In this document: piece after piece, positions 16,089-22,125 of the stretch | Position numbering within the stretch: position 1 is the stretch's first letter | Layout: the number at the start of each line of letters is the position of its first letter | Source of the DNA: a virus | Virus record (IMG/VR): IMGVR_UViG_3300022744_000016 | Coordinates: 1 to 31,004 of that record | Strand: one strand, 5' to 3' | Length of the DNA stretch: 31,004 bases | The notes under the pieces: generated by a model | What the model saw: the letters and a program-made list of their open reading frames with translations, nothing else | Database searches by the model: none | Told to the model about the DNA's origin: nothing | Position numbers and translations under genes: made by a program

Positions 16089-16601
16089 ATGGATTATCAG
16101 GTAGTACTCAAAGACCTAAGGCTAAAGGCTGGCTTTACTCAGCAAGAAATTGCTGACCATCTCAGTATAGACCGTGCTCATGTCTCCCATATTGAGGCAG
16201 GCAGGCGTATGCCTAGTATCGAGGCGTTGGAAAAGTGGGTATCCACCTGTGGCGGTACTTTAGAGATTAGAGGCCGCGATGGCCAAATGTCGGTCCCACA
16301 AATTGCACCACTTGATGCCAAACTCTTGGCTTCAACCCAACAACTCACGGAAGCAGATCAGCAGTGGTTGGTGGAATTAGCCGGGTTGGTGCTTCGGGCG
16401 AGTGGTCAACCCAAAGAGACTGCAAAAGGGATGGCGCAGTATGCTTTTGAGCAGGCTGTTGGGCAGTCATCTCCTGTCCCAACCTATGAGATTCCAGAGG
16501 TTTCGCCTAAGCCCCAACGAGGGGAGAAGTCGAAGGATCATCGCTCGATGATCCCCGCTGAGCGGTCTGGTCGAACGGGTGCGGCCCAGAAGAAGGGGTG
16601 A
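16089..16601 (+). CDS. HTH repressor-like protein (rightward)
   Basis: A 170-aa protein with an N-terminal HTH_3 domain: LRLKAGFTQQEIADHLSIDR then AHVSHIEAGRRMPSIEALEK. A helical middle follows (LTEADQQWLVELAGLVLRAS) and a basic, Pro-rich C-terminus. There is no S24-type LexA/CI peptidase motif, so it would not be a RecA-cleaved repressor. ATG 16,089 is preferred over a GTG at 16,047, which would place coding sequence over the operator. It is divergent from the other HTH gene. An immunity repressor role is plausible but unproven. Confidence 0.8.
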   Translation: MDYQVVLKDLRLKAGFTQQEIADHLSIDRAHVSHIEAGRRMPSIEALEKWVSTCGGTLEIRGRDGQMSVPQIAPLDAKLLASTQQLTEADQQWLVELAGLVLRASGQPKETAKGMAQYAFEQAVGQSSPVPTYEIPEVSPKPQRGEKSKDHRSMIPAERSGRTGAAQKKG

Positions 16602-16613
16602 TCGGGCCCCTTC
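16592..16613. terminator. Stem-loop at convergent gene ends
   Basis: GAAGGGG (16,592-16,598) pairs with CCCCTTC (16,607-16,613) around an 8-nt loop. It spans the ends of the rightward repressor-like gene and the leftward toxin gene. There is no T-tract on either strand, so it is only a weak terminator candidate. Confidence 0.4.
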
Positions 16614-16920
16614 AGCGCCCCATCCAGTAGGTCTGGCTTCGGCTGGTGTGGGCAATGGCGACCACCTGAAGCACATCGCCTCGAATGCGGTAGATCACCA
16701 CATAGCGAAACCGCCGTACCAGCATACGACGATGTTCTTCGGACAATTTGCGGTGAGGGACGGGGGCCCCTATGAAGGGCGCACGCAGTAGACCTCGAAC
16801 CGCCAGATCGACGGCATCGACCAACTCTTCCCCCAGTCCAACCCGGTCGTCATTGAGCCAGTCTACGGCCTGCGCAAGTTCTTCAAATGCTTCGGGCAGG
16901 ATCTCAAGCTGCACGCGCAC
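16612..16920 (-). CDS. parE: ParE/RelE-superfamily toxin
   Basis: A 102-aa protein with ParE-like features: an N-terminal helix pair (PEAFEELAQAVDWLNDDRVG), then PFIGAPVPHRKLS, then RRMLVRRFRYVVIYRI and the terminal AIAHTSRSQTYWMGR, the 'h..R.p.yW..R' ending of the family. ParE toxins target gyrase and RelE toxins cut mRNA; the fold alone does not decide. GTG 16,920 is chosen as start, overlapping the antitoxin by 17 nt. Placed inside the immunity region, it probably stabilises the prophage or excludes other phages. Confidence 0.82.
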   Translation of the reverse strand: MRVQLEILPEAFEELAQAVDWLNDDRVGLGEELVDAVDLAVRGLLRAPFIGAPVPHRKLSEEHRRMLVRRFRYVVIYRIRGDVLQVVAIAHTSRSQTYWMGR

Positions 16921-17173
16921 TCCGTACCCGCTGGCGGAGGTGTTGCATGGCTTGGTCCCATGGGATGGCCTGGGTCTGGCCACGTTCTAGACGATCTTCA
17001 CGGCGTGCAATCTCTTCCATCCATGCCTCCTCAAGTTCAGGTGTGGCAAAGGAGGTACTACCAGCCACTTCTCGGAGTGCGTCGCCGATCAGTTCTTCCA
17101 GAGGTACGCCCTCAGCCGCCGCGCGGGCCGTCAGGGCAACTTCGAGATCAGGGGGGAGAGGAATGGTTGTCAT
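16904..17173 (-). CDS. Antitoxin of the ParDE-like pair
   Basis: An 89-aa protein directly upstream of the toxin. The N-terminus (IPLPPDLEVALTARAAAEGV, then PLEELIGDALREV) looks like a ribbon-helix-helix dimer with a 'pl..li..al' second helix. The C-terminus is charged and probably flexible (WMEEIARREDRLERGQ, then HLRQRVRSARAA), as expected for the toxin-binding part. It would neutralise the toxin and autoregulate; a CCCCA/TGGGG palindrome at 17,186-17,201 is a candidate operator. Confidence 0.78.
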   Translation of the reverse strand: MTTIPLPPDLEVALTARAAAEGVPLEELIGDALREVAGSTSFATPELEEAWMEEIARREDRLERGQTQAIPWDQAMQHLRQRVRSARAA

Positions 17174-17185
17174 ACCCTCAGCTTA

Positions 17186-17201
17186 CCCCACTCCATTGGG
17201 G
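17186..17201. promoter_or_regulatory. Candidate toxin-antitoxin operator
   Basis: CCCCA-CTCCAT-TGGGG lies 13 bp upstream of the antitoxin start. Type II antitoxins commonly bind such palindromes to repress their own operon. The promoter itself was not resolved. Confidence 0.4.
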
Positions 17202-17239
17202 CGAGGGCCGTCTAAGAGTGTGAAATAGAATACAAATGT

Positions 17240-17257
17240 GACACAGGGTATCGTGTC
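17240..17257. promoter_or_regulatory. Operator-like palindrome, copy 2
   Basis: GACACAGGGTATCGTGTC, with GACAC/GTGTC arms, lies just upstream of the early promoter -35 box. Its reverse complement differs from copy 1 at only two positions. A further GACAC...GTGTC pair (17,263-17,267 and 17,278-17,282) lies within the promoter. Repressor binding here would block early transcription. Confidence 0.78.
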
Positions 17258-17260
17258 TAA

Positions 17261-17289
17261 TTGACACATCATTGAAGGTGTCTTATAGT
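17261..17289 (+). promoter_or_regulatory. Early sigma-70 promoter (PR-like)
   Basis: A perfect -35 TTGACA (17,261-17,266), a 17-bp spacer and TATAGT (17,284-17,289) as -10. Operator half-sites overlap the -35 box and spacer. The first early gene starts 21 nt after the -10, behind a GGAG ribosome-binding site. This is the strongest promoter seen in the window. Confidence 0.82.
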
Positions 17290-17310
17290 TACGTGGTCCT
17301 GGAGCCATCA

Positions 17311-17964
17311 ATGCCCCCCTCACACGACCACGACCCCGAATTCGACGCTGACCGCCCCGCCTTTTTTGCCGCTTTGGCCCATGCAGATATCGACTACGAA
17401 GCCCTAAAAACAGCCCTCCACCGCGTCGGAGCCCCTGCCCCGTCTGCTGGTGGCCGCGCCATGCGCCACCGGATCATGCAGGCCCTCAGCGCTGGACGCC
17501 CGATGACCTACATCATCGATGTCGAGGCATCAATAGGCATGGCCGCAGAGGAAAACCGCTGGTCAAAATACCGCCATAGCCGTGCCAATGGTGCCGGTCA
17601 TACCGAGGCCTTGGCCAAAATGCAGGCCCCTGCCAAGGCCTCCGTCGAGGCCCCCGTTGATGACCTCACCGTGGCTTTGGCTCCGACTGATTCGCAGGTG
17701 GAAACCTGCAAAACGCTGGGTATCCCTGTACCCGCCTCTCAGGCCGTGGCATCGAAGGTCATCGAGGCCCATGCGTTTGAACGGCAGCAGCCAAAACTGC
17801 GCCTGGTTCCCAATCGCCCCCCGGAGCCCGTAGTCCGGTATCATAAGGCAGGTCAGAAGCCGATTCCGGATTCACTGGCCTGCATCGAGGCCGCCCTTGA
17901 TGGCGGGTATCTCGATGGTCTTTGCGGCGTTCGTGGGTTCCGGGCCTGCCGGGTGGCGGCATGA
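17311..17964 (+). CDS. First early protein, hypothetical
   Basis: A 217-aa protein; ATG 17,311 is supported by GGAG six bases upstream. The N-terminal half is helical and His/Asp-rich (MPPSHDHDPEFDADRPAFF). The middle holds an Ala/Pro linker (AKMQAPAKASVEAPVDD). The C-terminal part is more basic. No family was recognised. As the first gene under the repressor-controlled promoter it may have a regulatory or host-takeover role, but nothing in the sequence shows it. Confidence 0.72.
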   Translation: MPPSHDHDPEFDADRPAFFAALAHADIDYEALKTALHRVGAPAPSAGGRAMRHRIMQALSAGRPMTYIIDVEASIGMAAEENRWSKYRHSRANGAGHTEALAKMQAPAKASVEAPVDDLTVALAPTDSQVETCKTLGIPVPASQAVASKVIEAHAFERQQPKLRLVPNRPPEPVVRYHKAGQKPIPDSLACIEAALDGGYLDGLCGVRGFRACRVAA

Positions 17965-18203
17965 AAACCAAACATGATCTCGAAGCGATGATCGCTCAAT
18001 TACGCATCGCCGCCCGGCAGGGCAGAGCGGTCAGGGTGGATGCTGGGACATTGCTCCAAATTATGGAGTCGCTTCAGTACTTTGAACAACAGCGGGAGAT
18101 CCTCGCATCCATCGCTGAGGAGGTTCTGTGCGACTCTCGGCCCATGATCCCCGTGCCACGGGACACACTTCTCATGTTGGCTGGCAAGGCAGGTGCCGCA
18201 TGA
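17961..18203 (+). CDS. Hypothetical early protein
   Basis: An 80-aa, mostly helical protein (KHDLEAMIAQLRIAARQG, then LLQIMESLQYFEQQREILAS). It is coupled to both neighbours by ATGA overlaps. The first 50 residues look capable of coiled-coil pairing. No homology was recognised. Confidence 0.65.
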   Translation: MKTKHDLEAMIAQLRIAARQGRAVRVDAGTLLQIMESLQYFEQQREILASIAEEVLCDSRPMIPVPRDTLLMLAGKAGAA

Positions 18204-18523
18204 CACTAAAGCTCTTCATTGTTGGCGATCCAAGTAATGATGACCTTGTTGGGTTGAAGGAAGTCGTCATCCTTCAAGGGGATCGCGAGGGGGTACGGAG
18301 TGTCGCCCCCTTCCTTTACCAAGATGTGTGCCTGGTTCCTGCTCCACTTATGGCGCAGATTGTCATTGTGTTGGGTGCTGCCCAGGCTTTAAGCTTCGAT
18401 ATTAACGAGATCCGCTACTGCCCTGTCTGCGATGGGGATTTGGCAGGCGATCACAGCGAGGATTGTACCTTCTCTAAGTTCGAGGCTGCATTGGATGCCT
18501 ATGCAAAGATGGTGCAACAATGA
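18200..18523 (+). CDS. Hypothetical early protein with Cys cluster
   Basis: A 107-aa protein. The first half is beta-like (LKLFIVGDPSNDD, then VVILQGDREG). The C-terminal region has IRYCPVCDGDLAGDHSEDC, a possible zinc-binding site of two close Cys plus His/Cys. It starts at an ATGA overlap and ends in another. Function unknown. Confidence 0.62.
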   Translation: MTLKLFIVGDPSNDDLVGLKEVVILQGDREGVRSVAPFLYQDVCLVPAPLMAQIVIVLGAAQALSFDINEIRYCPVCDGDLAGDHSEDCTFSKFEAALDAYAKMVQQ

Positions 18524-18609
18524 CCGCCAAAGACTGGATGATCTCCCTGGCCTGTGCGGCCCTTGGGTACGCCTACTTGGTCGTAGCCTGCGCCGCGACG
18601 GGGCTCTAA
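18520..18609 (+). CDS. 29-aa single-span membrane peptide
   Basis: A micro-ORF linked to the upstream stop by ATGA and to the next gene by TAATG. After MTAKDW comes one hydrophobic segment (MISLACAALGYAYLVVACAA) long enough to span the inner membrane. Small single-span phage peptides often affect host membrane functions or superinfection; here that is only a guess. Confidence 0.5.
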   Translation: MTAKDWMISLACAALGYAYLVVACAATGL

Positions 18610-18743
18610 TGAGTACGCGCTTACGACGTGCTTTGCGCATGGCCCGCCTGCGGTTGCCCATGGGGGTGTTTGAGGCGGTGCGTCCGACAAAGGCATTCGG
18701 GTTTTATGGTGTTCGTAATAACATTTTTGTGGGAAAAATATGA
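18609..18743 (+). CDS. 44-aa basic peptide
   Basis: A very basic small protein (MSTRLRRALRMARLRLPMGV) with an aromatic C-terminal half (AFGFYGVRNNIFVGKI). It is coupled at both ends (TAATG and ATGA). The N-terminus could form an amphipathic, nucleic-acid- or membrane-binding helix. Unrecognised. Confidence 0.45.
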   Translation: MSTRLRRALRMARLRLPMGVFEAVRPTKAFGFYGVRNNIFVGKI

Positions 18744-19240
18744 CGCTCCATGAGTTGATCATTGAAGTCCAAGACATTGATCGCGGGAAGTCTGCACAGC
18801 TTTCTCGCCCAGGTGCAGTTCTTCAATTTTTGAAGGAGATGGAAGAAAACACCAAAAAATCATTGGAATGGCACCAGAAGATTGCACGCGCCCATTACGA
18901 GGATCGGGAGCGGGCAGAAGAGAAACTGAAGGCGATCCATGCGGTGTTAATCGCCGCTGGAATCAGTGATTACACGGACGATCTGCCGAAGATGCTGGAG
19001 GATTTCTTGGGTGCCACTACCCAACAGATCCAAGAGACCGAGAACGAGTTGATCGCAGTAAAAGCCTATCTATCCGAAGTAGAGGCCGATAGGGCGCGGC
19101 TTCAAAGCTTGATCAGTAGTTCCCTGGACAATGCGGGGATGCCGCAAGATCTGGATGTTGCCGTACGCCTTAATTTTTTGGTGGCCCAGTCTCTGTTGGA
19201 CCGCCGCAATGTCGAAAAACTGACAGGGGGTGGAAAATGA
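18740..19240 (+). CDS. Coiled-coil early protein
   Basis: A 166-aa, mainly helical and acidic/basic protein, with long heptad-like stretches: FLKEMEENTKKSLEWHQKIA, EDRERAEEKLKAIHAVLIAA and, after a break near residue 85, IQETENELIAVKAYLSEVEA. It probably forms a coiled-coil dimer. No enzyme motif is seen. It is chained to its neighbours by ATGA overlaps in the early operon. Confidence 0.68.
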   Translation: MTLHELIIEVQDIDRGKSAQLSRPGAVLQFLKEMEENTKKSLEWHQKIARAHYEDRERAEEKLKAIHAVLIAAGISDYTDDLPKMLEDFLGATTQQIQETENELIAVKAYLSEVEADRARLQSLISSSLDNAGMPQDLDVAVRLNFLVAQSLLDRRNVEKLTGGGK

Positions 19241-19470
19241 AAAGATGCTGTTGCTATGTGGGGTGTACCCCTCTGCATAAACGCCGGGATTGTGGCACGT
19301 GTGCCCGATCGGAAGTGTCGGGTGAGGTTCTGGGATGCTTCGGCAAAATGTCGGAGGATCAGAGTGCGGTAGTGATGGATTGGCGGGCGCGTGTGGCATT
19401 CGGCCCCGATGGATTCCCCCTCCATGCCCCCGGTCCCTGCCCTGCGTACACGGATGGGGGTGGGGAATGA
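19237..19470 (+). CDS. Cys-rich early protein
   Basis: A 77-aa protein with six Cys in the first 35 residues (MKRCCCYVGCTPLHKRRDC, then GTCARSEVSGEVLGC), followed by a short C-terminal part with a Gly/Pro tail. The clustered Cys and one His suggest zinc binding. ATGA overlaps on both sides. Unrecognised family. Confidence 0.6.
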   Translation: MKRCCCYVGCTPLHKRRDCGTCARSEVSGEVLGCFGKMSEDQSAVVMDWRARVAFGPDGFPLHAPGPCPAYTDGGGE

Positions 19471-19709
19471 TCACCTATCTCCCTGTCGACTTACAGCTTA
19501 AAGATGACTATCCTTTCACCTGCCCTTGTGGTCACCAGCAGTATGCGCGGCCATCAATAGCGATGCGGTTCGATCTCAATATGGGACATGGGACTTGTAA
19601 GAAATGCAATATGTTCTTGCATCTTGAGATTGTACTGCCGGACAACGACGCAATGAAGGCAGAACCACATGATGCTTGGTCGGCGCGTCTGGAGGCAAGC
19701 TATCGATGA
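19467..19709 (+). CDS. Zinc-ribbon-like early protein
   Basis: An 80-aa protein with TCPCGHQQYARPS and, about 27 residues later, GTCKKCNMFLHLEI: a CxC(G)...CxxC arrangement on beta strands, typical of small zinc ribbons. A short acidic C-terminus follows. ATGA overlaps link it to both neighbours. Confidence 0.65.
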   Translation: MITYLPVDLQLKDDYPFTCPCGHQQYARPSIAMRFDLNMGHGTCKKCNMFLHLEIVLPDNDAMKAEPHDAWSARLEASYR

Positions 19710-19855
19710 CAATAGTTTTTATTGCTGGTAAATCCTTATTTTGTGCTGCCTGCGCTATCAGGATCAACCTGCTGAACATCAAATTGACGCCCGCTTTTTT
19801 GGTCACCGGCATCGTCGATTGTAATGGTTGCGGGACGTTGGTTGGTGCCCAATGA
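19706..19855 (+). CDS. 49-aa zinc-ribbon micro-protein
   Basis: A short frame with CAAC (residues 13-16) and CNGC (residues 39-42), a classic two-knuckle CxxC-x22-CxxC zinc ribbon with hydrophobic strands between (IRINLLNIKLTPAFLVTGIV). It overlaps the upstream stop (ATGA) and the next start (ATGA). The conserved knuckle spacing makes it a believable gene despite its size. Confidence 0.6.
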   Translation: MTIVFIAGKSLFCAACAIRINLLNIKLTPAFLVTGIVDCNGCGTLVGAQ

Positions 19856-20112
19856 CTGAGCGCCCCACCATCGGCATGCTTGACCCAAGGGGGCAGGTGG
19901 TCAAGGAGTGTCAGGATGGAAACATCCCCAAAAAATCAATAGCTCTGACCTATGCCTTTGCTATCCGCCAAGAATCGAGGGCAGACTTCACCGCAGCCAA
20001 TGCCGCGATTCGAGCGAGGTTTGCAACGGCAAAAGATCCAGATGGTAGCAAGGCGCTGATCTGGATCAAAGAATTGGCATGGGCCTATGTTGAAGGGAGA
20101 AAATCGCCATGA
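19852..20112 (+). CDS. Hypothetical early protein
   Basis: An 86-aa soluble protein (MTERPTIGMLDPRGQVVKEC start) with a helical second half (FTAANAAIRARFATAKDP, IKELAWAYVEG). Start ATG 19,852 overlaps the zinc-ribbon stop by 4 nt. Unrecognised. Confidence 0.62.
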   Translation: MTERPTIGMLDPRGQVVKECQDGNIPKKSIALTYAFAIRQESRADFTAANAAIRARFATAKDPDGSKALIWIKELAWAYVEGRKSP

Positions 20113-20144
20113 CCCGCTCTGATACGGGATGGGGTTTAATATGA
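20109..20144 (+). CDS. 11-codon relay mini-ORF
   Basis: ATG 20,109 overlaps the previous stop as ATGA; eleven codons (MTRSDTGWGLI) later its own stop overlaps the next start, again as ATGA. It may serve to carry terminating ribosomes 30 nt on to the next gene, more than to make a useful peptide. It may also be chance. Confidence 0.35.
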   Translation: MTRSDTGWGLI

Positions 20145-20359
20145 CCCTTGATGCCATTGATTCTGCGGCTCTCTCTCCGATGGAGATCCTGCTGTTGGCG
20201 GCTCAAAAGCGGGAAGTGAATGCCCGGTGGAAGCTGGGGATGGCCATCATCAACGGGATGTCTGCCCATGAGCAGGCAGTTTTCCGCCACCTTTGGTTGG
20301 CCGCATTGGAAGAGTGGCGGATGGCCCAAGAGAGCTATTGGATGGAAAATGGGCTGTGA
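20141..20359 (+). CDS. Hypothetical early protein
   Basis: A 72-aa helical protein (ALSPMEILLLAAQKREVNAR, then AVFRHLWLAALEEWRMAQ). It starts at an ATGA overlap with the 11-codon mini-ORF. The amphipathic helices suggest a small helical bundle. No recognised family. Confidence 0.6.
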   Translation: MTLDAIDSAALSPMEILLLAAQKREVNARWKLGMAIINGMSAHEQAVFRHLWLAALEEWRMAQESYWMENGL

Positions 20360-20804
20360 ACCATTTCAAACTGCTGACGGGGCGCGCGGTTTTATTTGTA
20401 CCCGTGGCCGGAAACCTCGCAAGAAATGCGCGTGTGGCAGGGTGGCAACCCTACTTTGTGACGGTCCAATCTTGATCGGCACCTGTGATGCTCCGATGTG
20501 CGCGCGCTGCGCGGTCACGGTTGGAGATGATCTTCATCACTGCCCTAAGTGCGCCCGGTCGGCCCCCATCCAGGTGCCCATCCAGGCCCATCCGTCGCAG
20601 GCCCCGGCCCACAGGCCCCCGGCCTGGGAGGTCGAGGCCATGGAGCATGACAGCCGCCTGGATGGAGCGGGGATTCGAGATGGGTGGCCGATGCCTTGGA
20701 GGGTTTTACCGGCGACTCAGTTGCCATCCGATTTTCTCATGCAACTGGCCCAGGCCCTCAATGAACAACGCAATCACCTTACTGGAGGCCATCATGGAGG
20801 ATGA
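20349..20804 (+). CDS. Phage zinc-binding protein (Cys/His-rich)
   Basis: A 151-aa protein whose first 60 residues match a pattern common in temperate-phage early regions: FICTRGRKPRKKCACGRVAT, LLCDGPILIGTCDAPMCARC and VGDDLHHCPKC. This gives about eight Cys plus His for two zinc sites. The remainder has a His/Pro/Ala-rich linker and a C-terminal helix. ATG 20,349 overlaps the upstream gene by 11 nt. A 39-codon alternative frame at 20,356-20,475 begins with a GTGA overlap and is considered less likely. Confidence 0.72.
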   Translation: MGCEPFQTADGARGFICTRGRKPRKKCACGRVATLLCDGPILIGTCDAPMCARCAVTVGDDLHHCPKCARSAPIQVPIQAHPSQAPAHRPPAWEVEAMEHDSRLDGAGIRDGWPMPWRVLPATQLPSDFLMQLAQALNEQRNHLTGGHHGG

Positions 20805-20979
20805 AGGATTCCGGGCCCTTGTCGCGGAGATGAGGTCCGCCCAGCGCGCATACCACGCCGCCAGCAAGACCGAGAAGTCGGACCTGCTCAAGAGGGCGCT
20901 GGCCCTGGAAAGCCGGGTGGATGGGGTGTTGGCGACCTGGAATAGCCGCCAACAGCCGCTATTTGGTGGACGGAAATGA
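20794..20979 (+). CDS. Small helical early protein
   Basis: A 61-aa, charged helical protein (MEDEGFRALVAEMRSAQRAY, then DLLKRALALESRVDGVLATW) ending RQQPLFGGRK. ATG 20,794 is favoured over 20,761 because GGAGG lies six bases upstream. It overlaps the preceding gene by 11 nt. Many phages carry a similar 'l..lv..Mr.aQ..yf......' protein in the early region, function unknown. Confidence 0.62.
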   Translation: MEDEGFRALVAEMRSAQRAYHAASKTEKSDLLKRALALESRVDGVLATWNSRQQPLFGGRK

Positions 20980-21716
20980 GGTCAACTACGGTAAAAATAT
21001 CTTTTCCGCGTCCTTTCCGTGGCCTTTCCGCGCCCTTTCCGCGTCCTTTCCGTGGCCTTTCCGCGCCCTTTCCGTGTCCTTTCCGTGGCCTTTTCCGTGG
21101 GCGGAAAAGGACGCGAAAAGGCCGGGACAATGTAGCCGCGAAGCGCGAATCCTTTTCCGTCCTTTTTGTTCACGCGGAAAGGGCGGAAAGGGAAAAAATC
21201 ACTTGCAATGAGAAATTATCATGCAAGAATGCTGGAATGATGCTGACTACAACGACTAACGGGCCCTATGGCCTGGGGCCGAAGGCGTGCCTGGGCTCTG
21301 TGGGGCTGAACGGATGGAAATTGGTCGCCGTTTGGTGGCCAGTGGGCCAGGAATTTGCAGTTTGCGGGGTAGAGTTCGGGTCAAGGATGGTCAAAGCATC
21401 CTTTTCGTCAAAAGCAGAAGCCTTTTCGTCATCCTTTTCTTTCCTTTTCTCGGCTTCGTACCGTCTACTATTTTCCTTTTTTTTATCCTTTTCTCGGCAT
21501 TCGTCCGTGGACGAAAAGGATGCGAAAAGGATTTTTGTGAAAAGCTATGGTTGTCCCATCCTTGCTTCAAATCAAAAAGCCGATGGAAAAAAGAAAAGGA
21601 TTGGACGAGAGGAAACCAGTTGCAACCTGAAATTATCAGGTAATAGTACAAACATGAGATCGACGGAATCAAGGCGTGCATTGCCACAGGCACGTCTGGG
21701 GGGGGCGTATGTCTAA
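20976..21716 (+). CDS. Uncertain ORF running through the repeat clusters
   Basis: A 246-codon frame starts with an ATGA overlap at 20,976 and ends 8 nt inside the excisionase-like gene, so its ends fit the operon. Its sequence is mostly a translation of DNA repeats: an 11-residue period (PRPFRGLSAPF) from the 33-bp super-unit, later Ser/Phe runs. Only GLNGWKLVAVWWPVGQEFAV, near residues 111-130, looks protein-like; a start at ATG 21,237 would give 159 aa. The DNA repeats may be the real feature and the frame only open by composition. Confidence 0.3.
   Translation: MRSTTVKISFPRPFRGLSAPFPRPFRGLSAPFPCPFRGLFRGRKRTRKGRDNVAAKRESFSVLFVHAERAEREKITCNEKLSCKNAGMMLTTTTNGPYGLGPKACLGSVGLNGWKLVAVWWPVGQEFAVCGVEFGSRMVKASFSSKAEAFSSSFSFLFSASYRLLFSFFLSFSRHSSVDEKDAKRIFVKSYGCPILASNQKADGKKKRIGREETSCNLKLSGNSTNMRSTESRRALPQARLGGAYV
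21003..21110. repeat. Iteron-like cluster A: eight 11-bp units plus hairpin
   Basis: Eight consecutive 11-bp units of TTTCCGYGNCC fill 21,003-21,090. Their third variable bases cycle so that a 33-bp super-period is visible. They run into CCTTTTCCG-TGGG-CGGAAAAGG (21,089-21,110), a perfect 9-bp stem. Further related boxes lie at 21,151-21,162 and, inverted, at 21,173-21,192. The spacing of one helical turn puts every box on one face of the DNA, as in replication-origin iterons or nucleoprotein-complex sites. Confidence 0.85.
21202..21227. repeat. AT-rich palindromic element, copy 1
   Basis: An inverted repeat with arms CTTGCA and TGCAAG around ATGAGAAATTATCA, at the end of cluster A. The block TTGCAA followed by GAAATTATCA recurs at the end of cluster B, so each cluster finishes with the same AT-rich element. 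It could be the unwinding element of an origin or an operator. Confidence 0.7.
21400..21530. repeat. Iteron-like cluster B: phased CCTTTTC boxes with inverted copies
   Basis: CCTTTTC boxes start at 21,400, 21,421, 21,433, 21,443, a related run at 21,475, and 21,487; inverted GAAAAGG copies are at 21,513 and 21,524. Spacings of 21, 12, 10, 32, 12 and 11 bp are all close to whole helical turns. ATCCTTTTC (21,485-21,493) and GAAAAGGAT (21,523-21,531) flank a CGTCC-GT-GGACG inner stem, making a nested palindrome. The boxes resemble those of cluster A (CCTTTYCG). Confidence 0.78.
21624..21646. repeat. AT-rich palindromic element, copy 2
   Basis: TTGCAA followed by CCTGA-AATTA-TCAGG, a 5-bp-stem palindrome, ending cluster B. 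It shares TTGCAA and GAAATTATCA with the element at 21,202-21,227. It lies about 65 bp before the excisionase-like gene, so a regulatory role for that gene is also possible. Confidence 0.65.
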
Positions 21717-22125
21717 GGCACAACATCAACATCAACCGATGCCTTGGGTGGAGACCGCCGACGTGCGGGCACATCTGGGCATCTGCGCTCAGCTTTTACG
21801 AGCAATGATGGTAGACACACCCGCCGCTGGCCTGGCTGCCCCCTGGATGGATTTGGGCATCGGCAAGCGCAAATGTTTTAGATGGCGATTGGAAGAAGTG
21901 GACCATTGGGCAAGGGAGATTTACAAATGGCGAGCATCGAAAAGGCACCAAATGGAAAGGGATATCGCGTCAGATGGCGCGATATGTCGGGCAAACAGTG
22001 TTGCAGGCATTGCCCCGACCACGACACAGCAAAAAAGCTCAGGCTCAAAGTCGAGTCGTCCATTGCCCTCGGACAAGACTGGAATCCGGCAGATCCTACG
22101 CCTACCACTCCCACGCTCGAAGTGA
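21709..22125 (+). CDS. Excisionase-like HTH protein
   Basis: A 138-aa frame. The first ~75 residues look like an excisionase/MerR-type winged helix: WVETADVRAHLGICAQLLRA, then APWMDLGIGKRKCFRWRLEE and VDHWAREIYKW. It lies directly before the integrase, as xis genes often do. Its last ~65 codons run out of frame over the integrase start and yield a Ser/Lys/Arg-rich tail that looks like a by-product of the overlap, which is unusually long at 199 nt. The protein probably steers integrase toward excision and may repress nearby promoters. Confidence 0.68.
   Translation: MSKAQHQHQPMPWVETADVRAHLGICAQLLRAMMVDTPAAGLAAPWMDLGIGKRKCFRWRLEEVDHWAREIYKWRASKRHQMERDIASDGAICRANSVAGIAPTTTQQKSSGSKSSRPLPSDKTGIRQILRLPLPRSK

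Noticed and set aside
20356-20475. 39-codon GTG frame with a GTGA overlap
   Set aside because: It lies within the Cys-rich zinc protein frame, which has clear motifs; kept only as an alternative.
20976-21200. Repeat clusters as a CRISPR array
   Set aside because: Units are 11 bp and directly adjacent, with no spacers or cas genes.
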